11,618 nucleotides of DNA from UBA4823 sp034436035 (lineage in GTDB: Bacteria > Chloroflexota > Anaerolineae > Anaerolineales > UBA4823), in NCBI GenBank assembly GCA_034436035.1, contig DAOTVW010000372.1, forward strand, positions 1-11,618, written 5' to 3'. The translations under genes were made by a program, and so were the position numbers. A model generated the notes under the pieces. It saw only the letters and a list, made by a program, of their open reading frames with translations, was not told the DNA's origin and did no database searches. Below are positions 1 through 7,700 of the stretch, piece after piece; positions within the stretch are counted from its first letter, which is position 1, and each line of letters opens with the position of its first letter.

Positions 1-410
1 GTTTCGCCAATTTCCAATGCTGCCTGCAAATTATTGGTAAAAATGGTCACATTCGCATCACGCGGAATGTGTTTGATAATCTGCGTTGTGGTTGTGCCGC
101 TATTGATAAAAACGATATCCCCATCTTCGATAAACGATGCTGCCATAATTCCAATCGCCCGTTTTTCATCGACATGGCGTGCAGCTCGTTGTAAATATTC
201 TGGTTCCAGTCGCATGCGCTGACTTAAGATTGCTCCGCCATGCGTGCGTTCCACAATCCCTTCCATCTCAAGATATTCTAAATCTCGCCGCACTGTTGCT
301 TCCGATACGTCCAACATTCGGCTTAGCTCGGCAGAAGGCACGATCTTGTGAAGGGCAAGATATTCTTGAATACGCTCACGTCGTTGGGCTGGAATGAGTA
401 CTTTGCTCAC
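1..410 (-). CDS. DeoR/GlpR-family transcriptional regulator (C-terminus beyond left edge)
   Basis: Translating the minus strand from a GTG at 410 gives 136 open residues to the window edge. Residues 5-60 match the DeoR-type winged helix-turn-helix: RRERIQEYL, then AELSRMLDVSEATVRRDL, then the family hallmark GIVERTHGGAIL (51-62). The following part, with GDIVFINSGTTTTQIIKHIP (97-116), is the start of the DeoRC sensor domain, which in this family binds phosphorylated sugars or related metabolites. I see no ATG that would keep the N-terminal helix, so GTG is the likely start; the Shine-Dalgarno sequence is weak (CAGG about 11 nt upstream). A strong own promoter lies upstream (465-493), so the gene is probably a separate unit and need not control the Hdr/Met cluster. 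Members usually act as repressors. The effector cannot be told from this fragment. Confidence 0.9.
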   Translation of the reverse strand, partial: MSKVLIPAQRRERIQEYLALHKIVPSAELSRMLDVSEATVRRDLEYLEMEGIVERTHGGAILSQRMRLEPEYLQRAARHVDEKRAIGIMAASFIEDGDIVFINSGTTTTQIIKHIPRDANVTIFTNNLQAALEIGE

Positions 411-436
411 CGGATATAAACCTGTCGCTGAATAAA

Positions 437-451
437 TGAACAGAAGTGAAC
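437..451. repeat. 5-bp direct repeat at a 10-bp period downstream of the -10 box
   Basis: On the plus strand TGAAC occurs at 437-441 and again at 447-451, so the copies are one helical turn apart. They lie just downstream of the -10 box of the regulator's promoter, about where transcription would begin. A repressor bound here could block initiation, which would fit autoregulation. The repeat is short and could be chance in AT-rich DNA. Confidence 0.3.
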
Positions 452-464
452 CGAATTATTTATT

Positions 465-493
465 ATTATAATTAATTTTGATGGAATTTGCAA
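465..493 (-). promoter_or_regulatory. Sigma-70-type promoter for the DeoR-family gene
   Basis: On the minus strand TTGCAA (493-488) is followed after exactly 17 nt by TATAAT (470-465). That is a perfect -10 box, a 4-of-6 -35 box and ideal spacing. A start around 458 would leave an untranslated leader of about 48 nt before the GTG at 410. The region is strongly AT-rich. It is the only clear promoter I find in the window; the promoter of the large cluster must lie beyond the right edge. Confidence 0.7.
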
Positions 494-500
494 GAATTTG
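484..500. repeat. 7-bp direct repeat overlapping the -35 box
   Basis: GAATTTG appears on the plus strand at 484-490 and 494-500, again with a 10-bp period, and overlaps the -35 element at 488-493. The position suits an operator for a repressor that excludes RNA polymerase. The evidence is position and periodicity only. Confidence 0.3.
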
Positions 501-516
501 TCTAATTTAATCGATA

Positions 517-542
517 GAAGGTGTTTACAAGAAGGTGTTTAC
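517..542. repeat. 12-bp tandem direct repeat upstream of the regulator promoter
   Basis: GAAGGTGTTTAC occurs exactly twice on the plus strand, at 517-528 and 531-542, separated by AA (14-bp period). The second copy touches the stop codon of the 542-1111 gene. The repeat sits 24 bp or more upstream of the -35 box, where an activator or an auxiliary repressor site could be. It could also be a small local duplication without function. No GC-rich hairpin with a T-run is seen in 411-541, so no intrinsic terminator can be placed after the upstream gene. Confidence 0.5.
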
Positions 543-1111
543 TAGGATGGCTCTTTGATTAGCCGAAATGGAGACTTACAATTATCGCAAAATACTTCCC
601 CCTTCTCTACCAATGATTTTCGCAGATGAATAATATTGGGTGGATCACATTGACAAGTTGCAGTCACCTGCGGGTCAGCAGGTGTGCTGCGCGCCATGAG
701 CCCCTCAACCAATAACAATGCCTGATAAATTCCGCGATAATTTTGGATTAACCACTCCAATTGATTGATAAGAATCTCCCACTTTTGGTATCCTTCGGGA
801 GCCAGAACCCATTTTATTTGATTTGTTCGCGCATCTCGGATGGATGTCAGTCCATAAGCACGGGGTAACTGTTTATACCAAGGAGAAAACCGGCTAACCT
901 CTTCCATTACCTCCAACAATAAATTCACCACAATTTGTTCTGCTGCCCCACACGGATCACGTAAATCCACCTGATCGAAAATAGCATGCATATCCGGCAA
1001 ACATGCCTGGGCATCAAATAACGCACACATTTTCGCCCACCCTTTGATAAGATTGTTTTGAAGCTGTTCAATTGGATCAAGGTATTCCTGTTTTTGATCC
1101 AAATTACGCAT
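542..1111 (-). CDS. Protein of unknown function with CxC/CxxC cysteine pattern
   Basis: I do not recognise this 189-residue protein. It is soluble-looking, with no signal peptide or membrane segment. The N-terminal half is predicted helical, with Cys at 29, 37 and 54. Residues 108-138 form a helix rich in aromatic and aliphatic residues. The C-terminus holds CQC (153-155) and CDNC (175-178), spaced like a small zinc-ribbon or metal site. The start is supported by a strong Shine-Dalgarno sequence (GGGAGGG) 4 nt upstream. It follows the HdrCB gene after 79 nt on the same strand and is likely co-transcribed, so a role in assembly, regulation or electron delivery for the Hdr-MetVF complex is possible, but that rests on position only. 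A helical protein with a C-terminal metal knuckle could also be a chaperone or a DNA- or RNA-binding factor. Confidence 0.75.
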   Translation of the reverse strand: MRNLDQKQEYLDPIEQLQNNLIKGWAKMCALFDAQACLPDMHAIFDQVDLRDPCGAAEQIVVNLLLEVMEEVSRFSPWYKQLPRAYGLTSIRDARTNQIKWVLAPEGYQKWEILINQLEWLIQNYRGIYQALLLVEGLMARSTPADPQVTATCQCDPPNIIHLRKSLVEKGEVFCDNCKSPFRLIKEPS

Positions 1112-1126
1112 GGTTCCCTCCCGAAT

Positions 1127-1163
1127 GCCTGAAGTGGAGGAACGCCGTGTAAAGAAATCAGGC
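1127..1163 (-). promoter_or_regulatory. Possible leader hairpin upstream of the unknown-protein gene
   Basis: In the 79-nt gap between HdrCB and the next gene the transcript has GCCTGA (1163-1158) and TCAGGC (1132-1127), perfectly complementary 6-base arms with a 25-nt loop. A TTCCTCC tract inside the loop can alternatively pair with the GGGAGGG ribosome binding site just downstream. This might modulate translation of the 542-1111 gene. There is no T-run, so it does not look like a terminator. Confidence 0.2.
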
Positions 1164-1190
1164 TTTCAAATAAATAATATCGTTATATTT

Positions 1191-2603
1191 TCATAATAAA
1201 TTTTTTTCATTTAATAAATTAGTTGGGTCAACCATATTCCGTTCTAAACTGATTGCCTTTGTTGATAAACCAAAAGCTATGCCTAGCAACTGAGTGAAAT
1301 ACAGAACTGGAGTAGGTTTCTCCAATCCCATTTGGAATTGTCGAGCATCTAAATTTGTATGACATAATGGACAAGCAACTGCGATTACATCTGCACCAGC
1401 TTTTTGTGCTTCTAGGATAATATTACGGCTTAATTGAATAACAATATCAGGGCGGGTTAGAGAATTAGCTGCGCCACAACATGTCGTCTTATATGACCAA
1501 TCCACGATTTGCCCACCTGCTGCAGCTAATAATATATCCATATCCGTTGGATTATCAACGTGCTGGCTTCCCGTTATTCGGGCTGGCCTGGTCATCAGGC
1601 ATCCATAATAGCAGGCAATTTTTAATCCATTCAGAGGTTTACGGGTACGCGATCGTACCTTGTTTTCACCGTTATTTTTATAAATCGTTTCAACCAATGT
1701 TGTTACCCTCACCCGATCTTGAAATTGATAATTTAATTGCTCTTCAATTTCACGCTTTTTTTGGGGATGATGATGAATTTCATATATCGCAGATTGATGA
1801 CGGTTATAACACGCAGCACAAGGCATGGTTACTTCGTTAAACCCCATTTGTTCAAAAAGTTTCAGGTTCGTCATCGGCAATTCAAGTGCCAGATCCGGGT
1901 TTGAACGGTGAGCGGCTGTACTACCACAACAAATCCAATCTTTCGGTTCAATGATTGGTATACCCAACTCTTTACAAATGAGTCGAGCGGATAGATCATA
2001 CTCGCGTGAAGTTGATTCCAATGAACAACCCGGGTAATACCCAATGGCAGATAACGAATTCACTCTTGGCTTTGCCTTGCGTGGCGGACGTACTAACTTA
2101 GGGAACAAAGCCACTTTACGCTTGCGCAACATACGCACATATAAATCAAAATCATCCAACAAAGTCCCAGGCTCTCTTAATTTCATCTCTGCCATCAAAC
2201 CAGGTTCATACATCCTTCCCCAAATACGAACTTCGCGTAAAAATGCGCGATTAAAGTTATGGACTGTTGGTATGGGAGGTGTGATTCCGCGCCGGATGGC
2301 TTCTCTGGTTAAAAATTCCATTACGCCATTTATATCAATTCCCTGTGGACAACGTGTGCTGCAAGTTTGACAAGCAGAACATAACCAAGGAGTAAAACTA
2401 TGTAAAGCAATCTGCTCCTGTCCTAATTGGATTGCCCGCATGATCTGATTTGGCTGCCAATCGAAAAAATTGCTTAAAGGGCATCCACTGGTGCATTTCA
2501 CACATTGATAACAAAGATATACATTTTCTCCCAATTCTTGTTCAATCAGTTTCGCGAGAGAATCGTTGATTTCCATAACCTCCGATACCCGTTCTTGATC
2601 CAT
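1191..2603 (-). CDS. HdrC-HdrB fusion (heterodisulfide reductase-like subunit, two CCG domains)
   Basis: Numbering uses the 470-residue form. Residues 31-85 are HdrC-like, with two [4Fe-4S] motifs: C31/C34/C37/C41 and C75/C78/C81/C85. From about 185 the protein is HdrB-like with two CCG domains: C193, C225-C226, C262/C265 and C335, C375-C376, C411/C414. In HdrB such motifs bind two non-cubane [4Fe-4S] clusters that handle disulfide chemistry or pass electrons. Both motifs are intact. There is no membrane segment and no HdrE neighbour, so it is probably cytoplasmic and unlike membrane HdrDE in function, although HdrD has the same domain order. Lying 18 nt after metF, it most likely links HdrA to MetVF. 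An upstream in-frame ATG at 2615 exists but lacks a ribosome site; the ATG at 2603 has GGAG 6 nt before it. Confidence 0.93.
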   Translation of the reverse strand: MDQERVSEVMEINDSLAKLIEQELGENVYLCYQCVKCTSGCPLSNFFDWQPNQIMRAIQLGQEQIALHSFTPWLCSACQTCSTRCPQGIDINGVMEFLTREAIRRGITPPIPTVHNFNRAFLREVRIWGRMYEPGLMAEMKLREPGTLLDDFDLYVRMLRKRKVALFPKLVRPPRKAKPRVNSLSAIGYYPGCSLESTSREYDLSARLICKELGIPIIEPKDWICCGSTAAHRSNPDLALELPMTNLKLFEQMGFNEVTMPCAACYNRHQSAIYEIHHHPQKKREIEEQLNYQFQDRVRVTTLVETIYKNNGENKVRSRTRKPLNGLKIACYYGCLMTRPARITGSQHVDNPTDMDILLAAAGGQIVDWSYKTTCCGAANSLTRPDIVIQLSRNIILEAQKAGADVIAVACPLCHTNLDARQFQMGLEKPTPVLYFTQLLGIAFGLSTKAISLERNMVDPTNLLNEKNLL

Positions 2604-2609
2604 CTTTTT

Positions 2610-2613
2610 CTCC
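2610..2613 (-). promoter_or_regulatory. Ribosome binding site deciding the HdrCB start
   Basis: GGAG lies 6 nt upstream of the ATG at 2603, inside the first codons that would follow the alternative ATG at 2615. The 2615 start is preceded by GATTTGATTTTGT, with no purine-rich ribosome site. This favours the shorter protein by four residues. Confidence 0.55.
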
Positions 2614-2621
2614 ATACAAAA

Positions 2622-3647
2622 TCAAATCGTCTGTTTCTCCAGTTGTGGGCGAGGGTACAACCCAGCGCCTTCTACAATGGGCCGCACCGCTTCCTCCCAT
2701 TCAATCGCCATGATATGGATGCCAGCAACACCCTCAATTTTCAAAAGAGCTTGAATTAATTCAACACAAATTTGAATTCCAGTTTGCTTCCAAGCATCCG
2801 AACGTGCCTTTTTTTCTTCTTTGGTCATTTCCTCTTTTGATTTGCCTGCCCAAGGTGCACCAGCTTCTTCAAGGCGATCAATCAAGGACTGGGGTACCAA
2901 TATGCCTGGAACGCTATCGCGCATGTATTTCGCCATCGCAGGGCTTTTAAGTGGCCCAACCCCCGCTAGAATATAAGCTTGCTGATGTAAACCCAATGCA
3001 CGCACTTTTTCCATAAAATTTTCGAAAGCAGGGATATCATATACCAATTGGGTTTGGATAAAATTGGCACCTGCTTTGATCTTCTTCGCGAGACGGTAAG
3101 GACGAAATTCAATCGGATCAGCAAATGGTGCCGCAGCTGCCCCGATAAAAAAGCGTGGTTCCTGTCCTTTTAATGGCTCTCCAGATTGAAAATGTTTTTC
3201 ATCTCTTAATTGGCTTACCATTTGTACTAATTGAATAGAATCCAAATCAAAAACATTCTTTGCCTCGGGATGATTTCCGAAAGTTTGATGATCTCCAGTG
3301 AGACATAACACATTGCGCATCCCAAGTGCGTAAGCACCTAATAAATCACTTTGAATCGCAAGGCGGTTCCGATCGCGGCAGGTCATTTGAATGACTGGTT
3401 CCAACCCTTCCTGTATTAATATAGCTCCTGCCCCAATGCTTGACATCCGAACTATTGCAGTTTGATTATCGGTGATATTGATGGCATCACAGTAACCACG
3501 TAAAAGCTCCGCTTTTTGTTTTATTACCTGTGGATCAGCGCTTTGGGGAGGTCCTAATTCTGCGGTAACCGCAAAATGTCCATTTTTTAGTACCTTCTCT
3601 AGATTAGATCCGCTCAAATAACCATTATTGAGTGTTTCTGCTGCCAT
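2622..3647 (-). CDS. metF: Methylenetetrahydrofolate reductase, catalytic subunit MetF
   Basis: MetF reduces 5,10-methylene-THF to 5-methyl-THF, the last step before methyl transfer to the corrinoid protein in the Wood-Ljungdahl pathway. The 341-residue sequence shows the family's FAD TIM barrel: VTAELGPP with the expected catalytic Glu at 30, NITDN (57-61), MTCRDRNR (88-95), CLTGDH (115-120, in place of the LRGDP of E. coli MetF) and GANFIQTQ (193-200). It is longer than minimal MetF because of a charged segment at 255-290 (GKSKEEMTKEEKKARSD), as in the anaerobic MetF/MTHFR subgroup. It starts 3 nt after the metV stop, with GGAGGAG 6 nt upstream overlapping that stop, so translation is probably coupled. 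Pairing with MetV and Hdr genes suggests an acceptor other than plain NADH oxidation by MetF itself. Confidence 0.96.
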   Translation of the reverse strand: MAAETLNNGYLSGSNLEKVLKNGHFAVTAELGPPQSADPQVIKQKAELLRGYCDAINITDNQTAIVRMSSIGAGAILIQEGLEPVIQMTCRDRNRLAIQSDLLGAYALGMRNVLCLTGDHQTFGNHPEAKNVFDLDSIQLVQMVSQLRDEKHFQSGEPLKGQEPRFFIGAAAAPFADPIEFRPYRLAKKIKAGANFIQTQLVYDIPAFENFMEKVRALGLHQQAYILAGVGPLKSPAMAKYMRDSVPGILVPQSLIDRLEEAGAPWAGKSKEEMTKEEKKARSDAWKQTGIQICVELIQALLKIEGVAGIHIMAIEWEEAVRPIVEGAGLYPRPQLEKQTI

Positions 3648-3650
3648 AGC

Positions 3651-4331
3651 CTACTCCTCCGCTCCTAACCGCAAATCTTCTCGTACAATCTTACGCGGAC
3701 CGCCATCGCGGGCAGTTCTCCAATTTTTTGGCGGTCGGATTTCCATGATGAGTTCAAGTTTTCCCAGGCTTTTCAATCGATCGTAAATCAATTGCCAGGC
3801 ACAAGGGATATCTGGATTCACTTCACAATGACCATCTTGGGATCCCCCACAAGGACCATTCAATAATGATTTTGAGCATCGTGCGATAGGGCAAATCCCG
3901 CCTGTCAATCCTAAAATACAATCGCCACATGCTGCGCAGCGTTCTGCCCACACTCCCTGCTCTAATGGTAACCCCAAAAAAGCAGTATTCAATCCAGGGA
4001 CAACCCAAGTTGAGGGGAAATGCTCAACGATAGCTTGCACTCCAATGCCACACCCTAAAGAAAGGACCACATCAGCTTCTTTCACTTGATCTGTAATTTG
4101 ATCCAAATATTCCCATTCACATTGGCGCTGGACGGTTACGTCAGTGATGGTTTTTGGGTGTCCATCCAATTTTGTTGCCATCCTTAAGGAAGAGGCAATA
4201 ATCGCCGCTTCACGGGCACCTCCTGCAAAACAAACCGTAACGCAAGTGCCACACCCAACGACTAAAACCTTCTCTGCCGAACCGATTAAGGATTTCAACT
4301 CACTCAAGGGTTTTTGTTCTGCAATAATCAT
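3651..4331 (-). CDS. metV: MetV, methylenetetrahydrofolate reductase Fe-S/zinc partner subunit
   Basis: This 226-residue protein matches the MTHFR C-terminal domain family (MetV), the small partner of MetF in acetogens, which brings electrons to the MetF flavin. It is cysteine-rich: GCGTCVTVC (C27, C30, C34), C71 and C94, then CAACGDC (132-138), C147, C152, NGPCGG (C161), C169 and C177. In the family these hold [4Fe-4S] clusters and a zinc ion; which residues bind which cannot be decided here. The ATG at 4331 overlaps the upstream MvhD stop (ATGA) and is preceded by AAAGGAGG with 7-nt spacing, the strongest ribosome site in the window. Direct adjacency to metF indicates a MetVF heterodimer, and the Hdr and MvhD neighbours match the Moorella-type larger complex. 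Confidence 0.95.
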   Translation of the reverse strand: MIIAEQKPLSELKSLIGSAEKVLVVGCGTCVTVCFAGGAREAAIIASSLRMATKLDGHPKTITDVTVQRQCEWEYLDQITDQVKEADVVLSLGCGIGVQAIVEHFPSTWVVPGLNTAFLGLPLEQGVWAERCAACGDCILGLTGGICPIARCSKSLLNGPCGGSQDGHCEVNPDIPCAWQLIYDRLKSLGKLELIMEIRPPKNWRTARDGGPRKIVREDLRLGAEE

Positions 4332-4765
4332 CGAGCTTCCTCCTTTGTAAAACGATGGTTTTTACGTAATGGACTTGGGCCTATATTTCGCACCGTTTCA
4401 TTCATCGCTATCGCAGCCTCTGCAAATTGCCCAGCCATGGATGAGGACATGTTAAACATACGCACTCGGTCTTTCTCCAAACCGATCTCAGTTAATATAT
4501 TTTGAAGTTTCTTTATTCTGCGTTTTGCGTTTAGATTACCTTCCAGGTAATGACAATCACCTGGCAGTCAACCTGCCACCATCACTGCATCTGCACCTTC
4601 TTCGAGAGCATGAAGTGCTAAGATAATATCCATTTTTCCGGTGCATGGGATCTGAATGATCTTAATGCTCGGCGGATACTGGATTCTTAGCCCACCCGCT
4701 AGGTCAGCCGCAGCATAAGCACAGTGCTCGCAACAAAACGCTAGAATTTGATAAGTGTCTTCCAT
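4328..4765 (-). CDS. mvhD: MvhD-type [2Fe-2S] electron carrier, putative selenoprotein (in-frame TGA at codon 66)
   Basis: The reading frame from the ATG at 4765 meets a TGA at 4570-4568 and continues in the same frame for 79 more sense codons to a TGA at 4330-4328, giving 145 residues. Sequence on both sides fits one MvhD: CCEHCAYAAADLAG (11-24), IPCTGKMD (39-46), EEGADAVMVAG (55-65), then after the TGA LPGDCHYLEGN (67-77). The family has Cys in GCxPGDCHY where this TGA lies, and the paralog at 9362-9940 has Cys84 there. MvhD passes electrons to HdrA through a [2Fe-2S] cluster; C12, C15, C41, residue 66 and C71 are the likely ligands. Sec at this site is known in methanogen VhuD. A SECIS-like hairpin follows. 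AGAGGAAGG precedes the start, and the stop overlaps metV. A nonsense mutation is less likely because the downstream half is fully conserved. Confidence 0.9.
4535..4551 (-). promoter_or_regulatory. Bacterial SECIS-like hairpin downstream of the in-frame TGA
   Basis: In the transcript, 16 nt after the TGA, ATTACCT (4551-4545) and AGGTAAT (4541-4535) form a perfect 7-bp stem closed by the triloop GGA (4544-4542), so the loop begins 24 nt from the TGA. Bacterial SelB-recognised SECIS elements are short hairpins inside the coding region, with a G at the start of the apical loop, roughly 16-37 nt past the UGA. This hairpin meets those criteria. Its exact functional fold is not proven. Confidence 0.7.
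4543..4578 (-). other. Additional stem-loops around the recoding TGA
   Basis: Two further perfect helices can form here. TGGCAG (4578-4573) pairs with CTGCCA (4567-4562), with the TGA inside the five-base loop. CCAGGT (4564-4559) pairs with ACCTGG (4548-4543), extendable by three pairs towards a TGTC tetraloop. The first is compatible with the SECIS-like hairpin at 4535-4551; the second excludes both. They are listed because they may affect recoding, but codon constraints alone could create them. Confidence 0.35.
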
Positions 4766-4787
4766 TCGCCTTCCTCTTCAAATATTC

Positions 4788-7700
4788 TTATGAATTAAGT
4801 ATTAATTCACTCTCTTCAAATAGCGCAGAGATTTTTGCCATAATTTGAGCATCGGTATAATGCATTAGTTGAATCGCACGGGCAGGGCATTCCGCCACAC
4901 ACGTTCCACAACCCTGACACACAGAAGGTTCAATAAACGCAGCCCCTTGGATTTTTCCCACACCCAATAAATTACTTTTTATTTGTGGTACATTGAATGG
5001 GCAAATTCTCACGCACGTTAAACATCCCGTACACTTCTCAGGATCCACTACTGCCACGCGCCCGCCTGCCGTTAAATGCTCTCGGCTTAGAACACGTGCA
5101 GCGCGTGCTGCAGCAGCTTGAGCCTGAATGATACTTTCCTCAGCAAGTTTTGGATAATGTGCCATTCCAGCAATGAAAATGCCTTCTGTTGCTACATCTA
5201 CCGGGCGAAGTTTGACATGTGCCTCAAGGAAGAATCCATCCATATCTAATGGCGCTTTGAACAAAGTCGAGAGTGCTTTGGCATCCTTCGCAGGAACAAC
5301 AGGCATCGCCAAAGCCAGCAAATCAAAATCCATCGTGAAATCTATACCCAAGTTTAAATCATGTGCTTGTATCGAGATCGATGTATTCCGAGTATCCGTT
5401 ATGACGTTTGGTTTACACGTATCATCATAGCGGAAAAATATCACACCTTTTTCTCTGGCAGTTTTATAAATGCGTTCTTTAAATCCATAAGTGCGGATAT
5501 CTTTATAAAAAATGATTACCTTTGCATTTGGGTTAATATCTTTTATTGCTAGAGCATTTTTAAGCGCTACTGTACAACAAATGCGGCTACAGTAGTTTTC
5601 AGCAGGACCAACACACAGGATCATTGCGATAGATCGAATTTGTTTTATTAACTCAGGTTGATGAGCGATTCGATCTTCTAATTCCATTTGAGTAAGAATA
5701 CCAACATGTTTGCCATATTGATAATCGTTTCCGCGATATTCTTCTCCGCCAATTGCTAATATTGTTATCCCATGTTGGATTTCCAGTCTCTCACCATCTT
5801 CCTTTTCGATTTTGGTGGTAAAGTTACCCATAAAACCATGATGATCCAATATTGTGCTATTAAGAAATATTTGGATACGGGGATTTTCCAGCACTCGTCT
5901 TTCATAGTAATCGACCAGTTCTTGGGGTGAGACTAGAGAGTTAAGGCCAACGTGCAAAGGCAGGGATGTAAACACGTTTCGTAGGTTTCCACCTAAATGA
6001 TTGCTCTTTTCTACAAGATAAACATTAAAACCTTGATCAGCTAAGTTTAAGGATGCACTCATGCCCGCGAGCCCCCCACCAACCACAAGCGCGCTATGCT
6101 GCAAGTCCACTGCGAATGTTTTTTGTGCTTCTAGCAGTGCGGCTTTACCCACTGCCATGCGGATTAAATCGCGTGCTTTTTGGGTAGCGCTATCCCAATC
6201 ATGCGAATGAACCCATGAACATTGATTACGGATATTTGCCATTTCAAATAAAAACGGATTCAATCCTGCCGAACGCAAGCTATCCTGAAATAATGGTTGA
6301 TGGGTTAACGGGGTACATGAGGCTACCACCACGCGGTTTAAACCTAAATCTTTAATTTGTTGAGTGATATGACGAATACTATCTTGAGAACAGGTATATA
6401 AATTATCTTCAGCATGGACAACATGAGGCAAATGGCGAGCATATTCTGTGACAGCAGGCACATCGAGATAACCACCAATATTAGAGCCGCAATGACAGAC
6501 AAACACACCAATGCGTGGCTCTTCTCCGCTGACGTCTTTTTCAGGTGGAAATTGTGGTGTAACGGTTAATTGAAATCGCGCTGGCGCAAGACGTGCAGCT
6601 ACTGAAGCAGCGGCACTGCTTGCTTCAACAACGGATTCTGGAATATCTTTTGGTTCCCGGAACGGACCGATAGCATAAATCCCCGAGCGGCTTGTTTCAA
6701 CCGGATTAAATTGCACGGTATGACAAAAACCATAATCATCTAACTCCACACCTAAACGGCGCCCCAAATTACGCACCTCATTAGAAATTTCCATTCCAAC
6801 CGATAGCACCACTAAATTGAATTCTTCGGTGTGAATTTGATTTGTTTCATCGAAATAAGTAATCCTTAAGTTATGTGTGTTGAGGTCTTCGTTTAATGAA
6901 CTGATGCGGCAATGTATGTAATCCACCCCATATTTTTTCTTAGCTCTCTCAAAGTATGCTAAATACCCTTTTGAAAACGCCCGCATATCCATCATGAAGA
7001 CGCGTATATCCAATTCTGGATGGTGTTCCTTGGTCATTATCGCTTCTTTGGTTGCGTACATACAACAAACTGCTGAGCAATAATCATGGGTTTGGTCGCG
7101 AGAACCTATACATTGCAAGAAAGCAATTCGTTCAGGTAATATACCGTCCGATGGTCTCTGTATTTCCCCAAAGGTAGGACCTGAAGCAGAAAGGATGCGC
7201 TCATATTGTAATGAGGTAATGACATTCGGGAAACGTCCATATCCAAATTCTTCAGAAAATTCAGCGCGATAAATCTCATATCCTGGAGCAAGAATAATCG
7301 CACCGACATGAACCTCTTCATGCGAAGGTGCCATATCATGATCAATTGCATTTGCCCCACAAGCAAATACACAACTCATGCATTCTGAACAAACGCCACA
7401 TGCCAGACAACGCGCTGCCTCAGCCATCGCACTTTCGTCATCATATCCCCTCTCAACCTCAGCAAAACTATTACGGCGCACTTCTGGAGGTAATTCAGGG
7501 ATGGGTACCCGTTTCTGACGATGAATTTCGCCTCGTGCAATCCGATCTTCAATTTCCTGTTGAGAGAGATGAACTACCGGTAATTCAGGTTTAGGTGGAC
7601 GTTCTAACGCTTCTCCTTGCAAGTAACGCAAGATCGATTCAGCTGCCTTATGTCCACTCGCAACTGCCTCAATGACGAACGCTGTCCCGGAAACACTATC

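Noticed and set aside
179..397. Plus-strand short frames at the left edge
   Set aside because: They are antisense to the DeoR-family helix-turn-helix, whose motifs are unmistakable on the minus strand.
411..541. Intrinsic terminator after the unknown-protein gene
   Set aside because: The gap is AT-rich but has no GC-rich hairpin followed by a T-run in the transcript direction. Only short direct repeats and a promoter are visible.
1481..1840. Plus-strand open frame of 119 codons opposite the HdrCB gene
   Set aside because: It is antisense to a well-conserved CCG-domain region and has no domain of its own.
4568..4570. TGA read as tryptophan through a variant genetic code
   Set aside because: Tryptophan is encoded by TGG in the window and TGA ends other genes here (for example at 9362, 2622 and 1191). 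The aligned residue is Cys, not Trp.
4328..4765. Reading the MvhD gene with internal TGA as a pseudogene or sequencing error
   Set aside because: The frame stays intact on both sides, conserved motifs continue past the TGA, the TGA falls exactly on a known Cys/Sec site, and a SECIS-like hairpin follows at the right distance.
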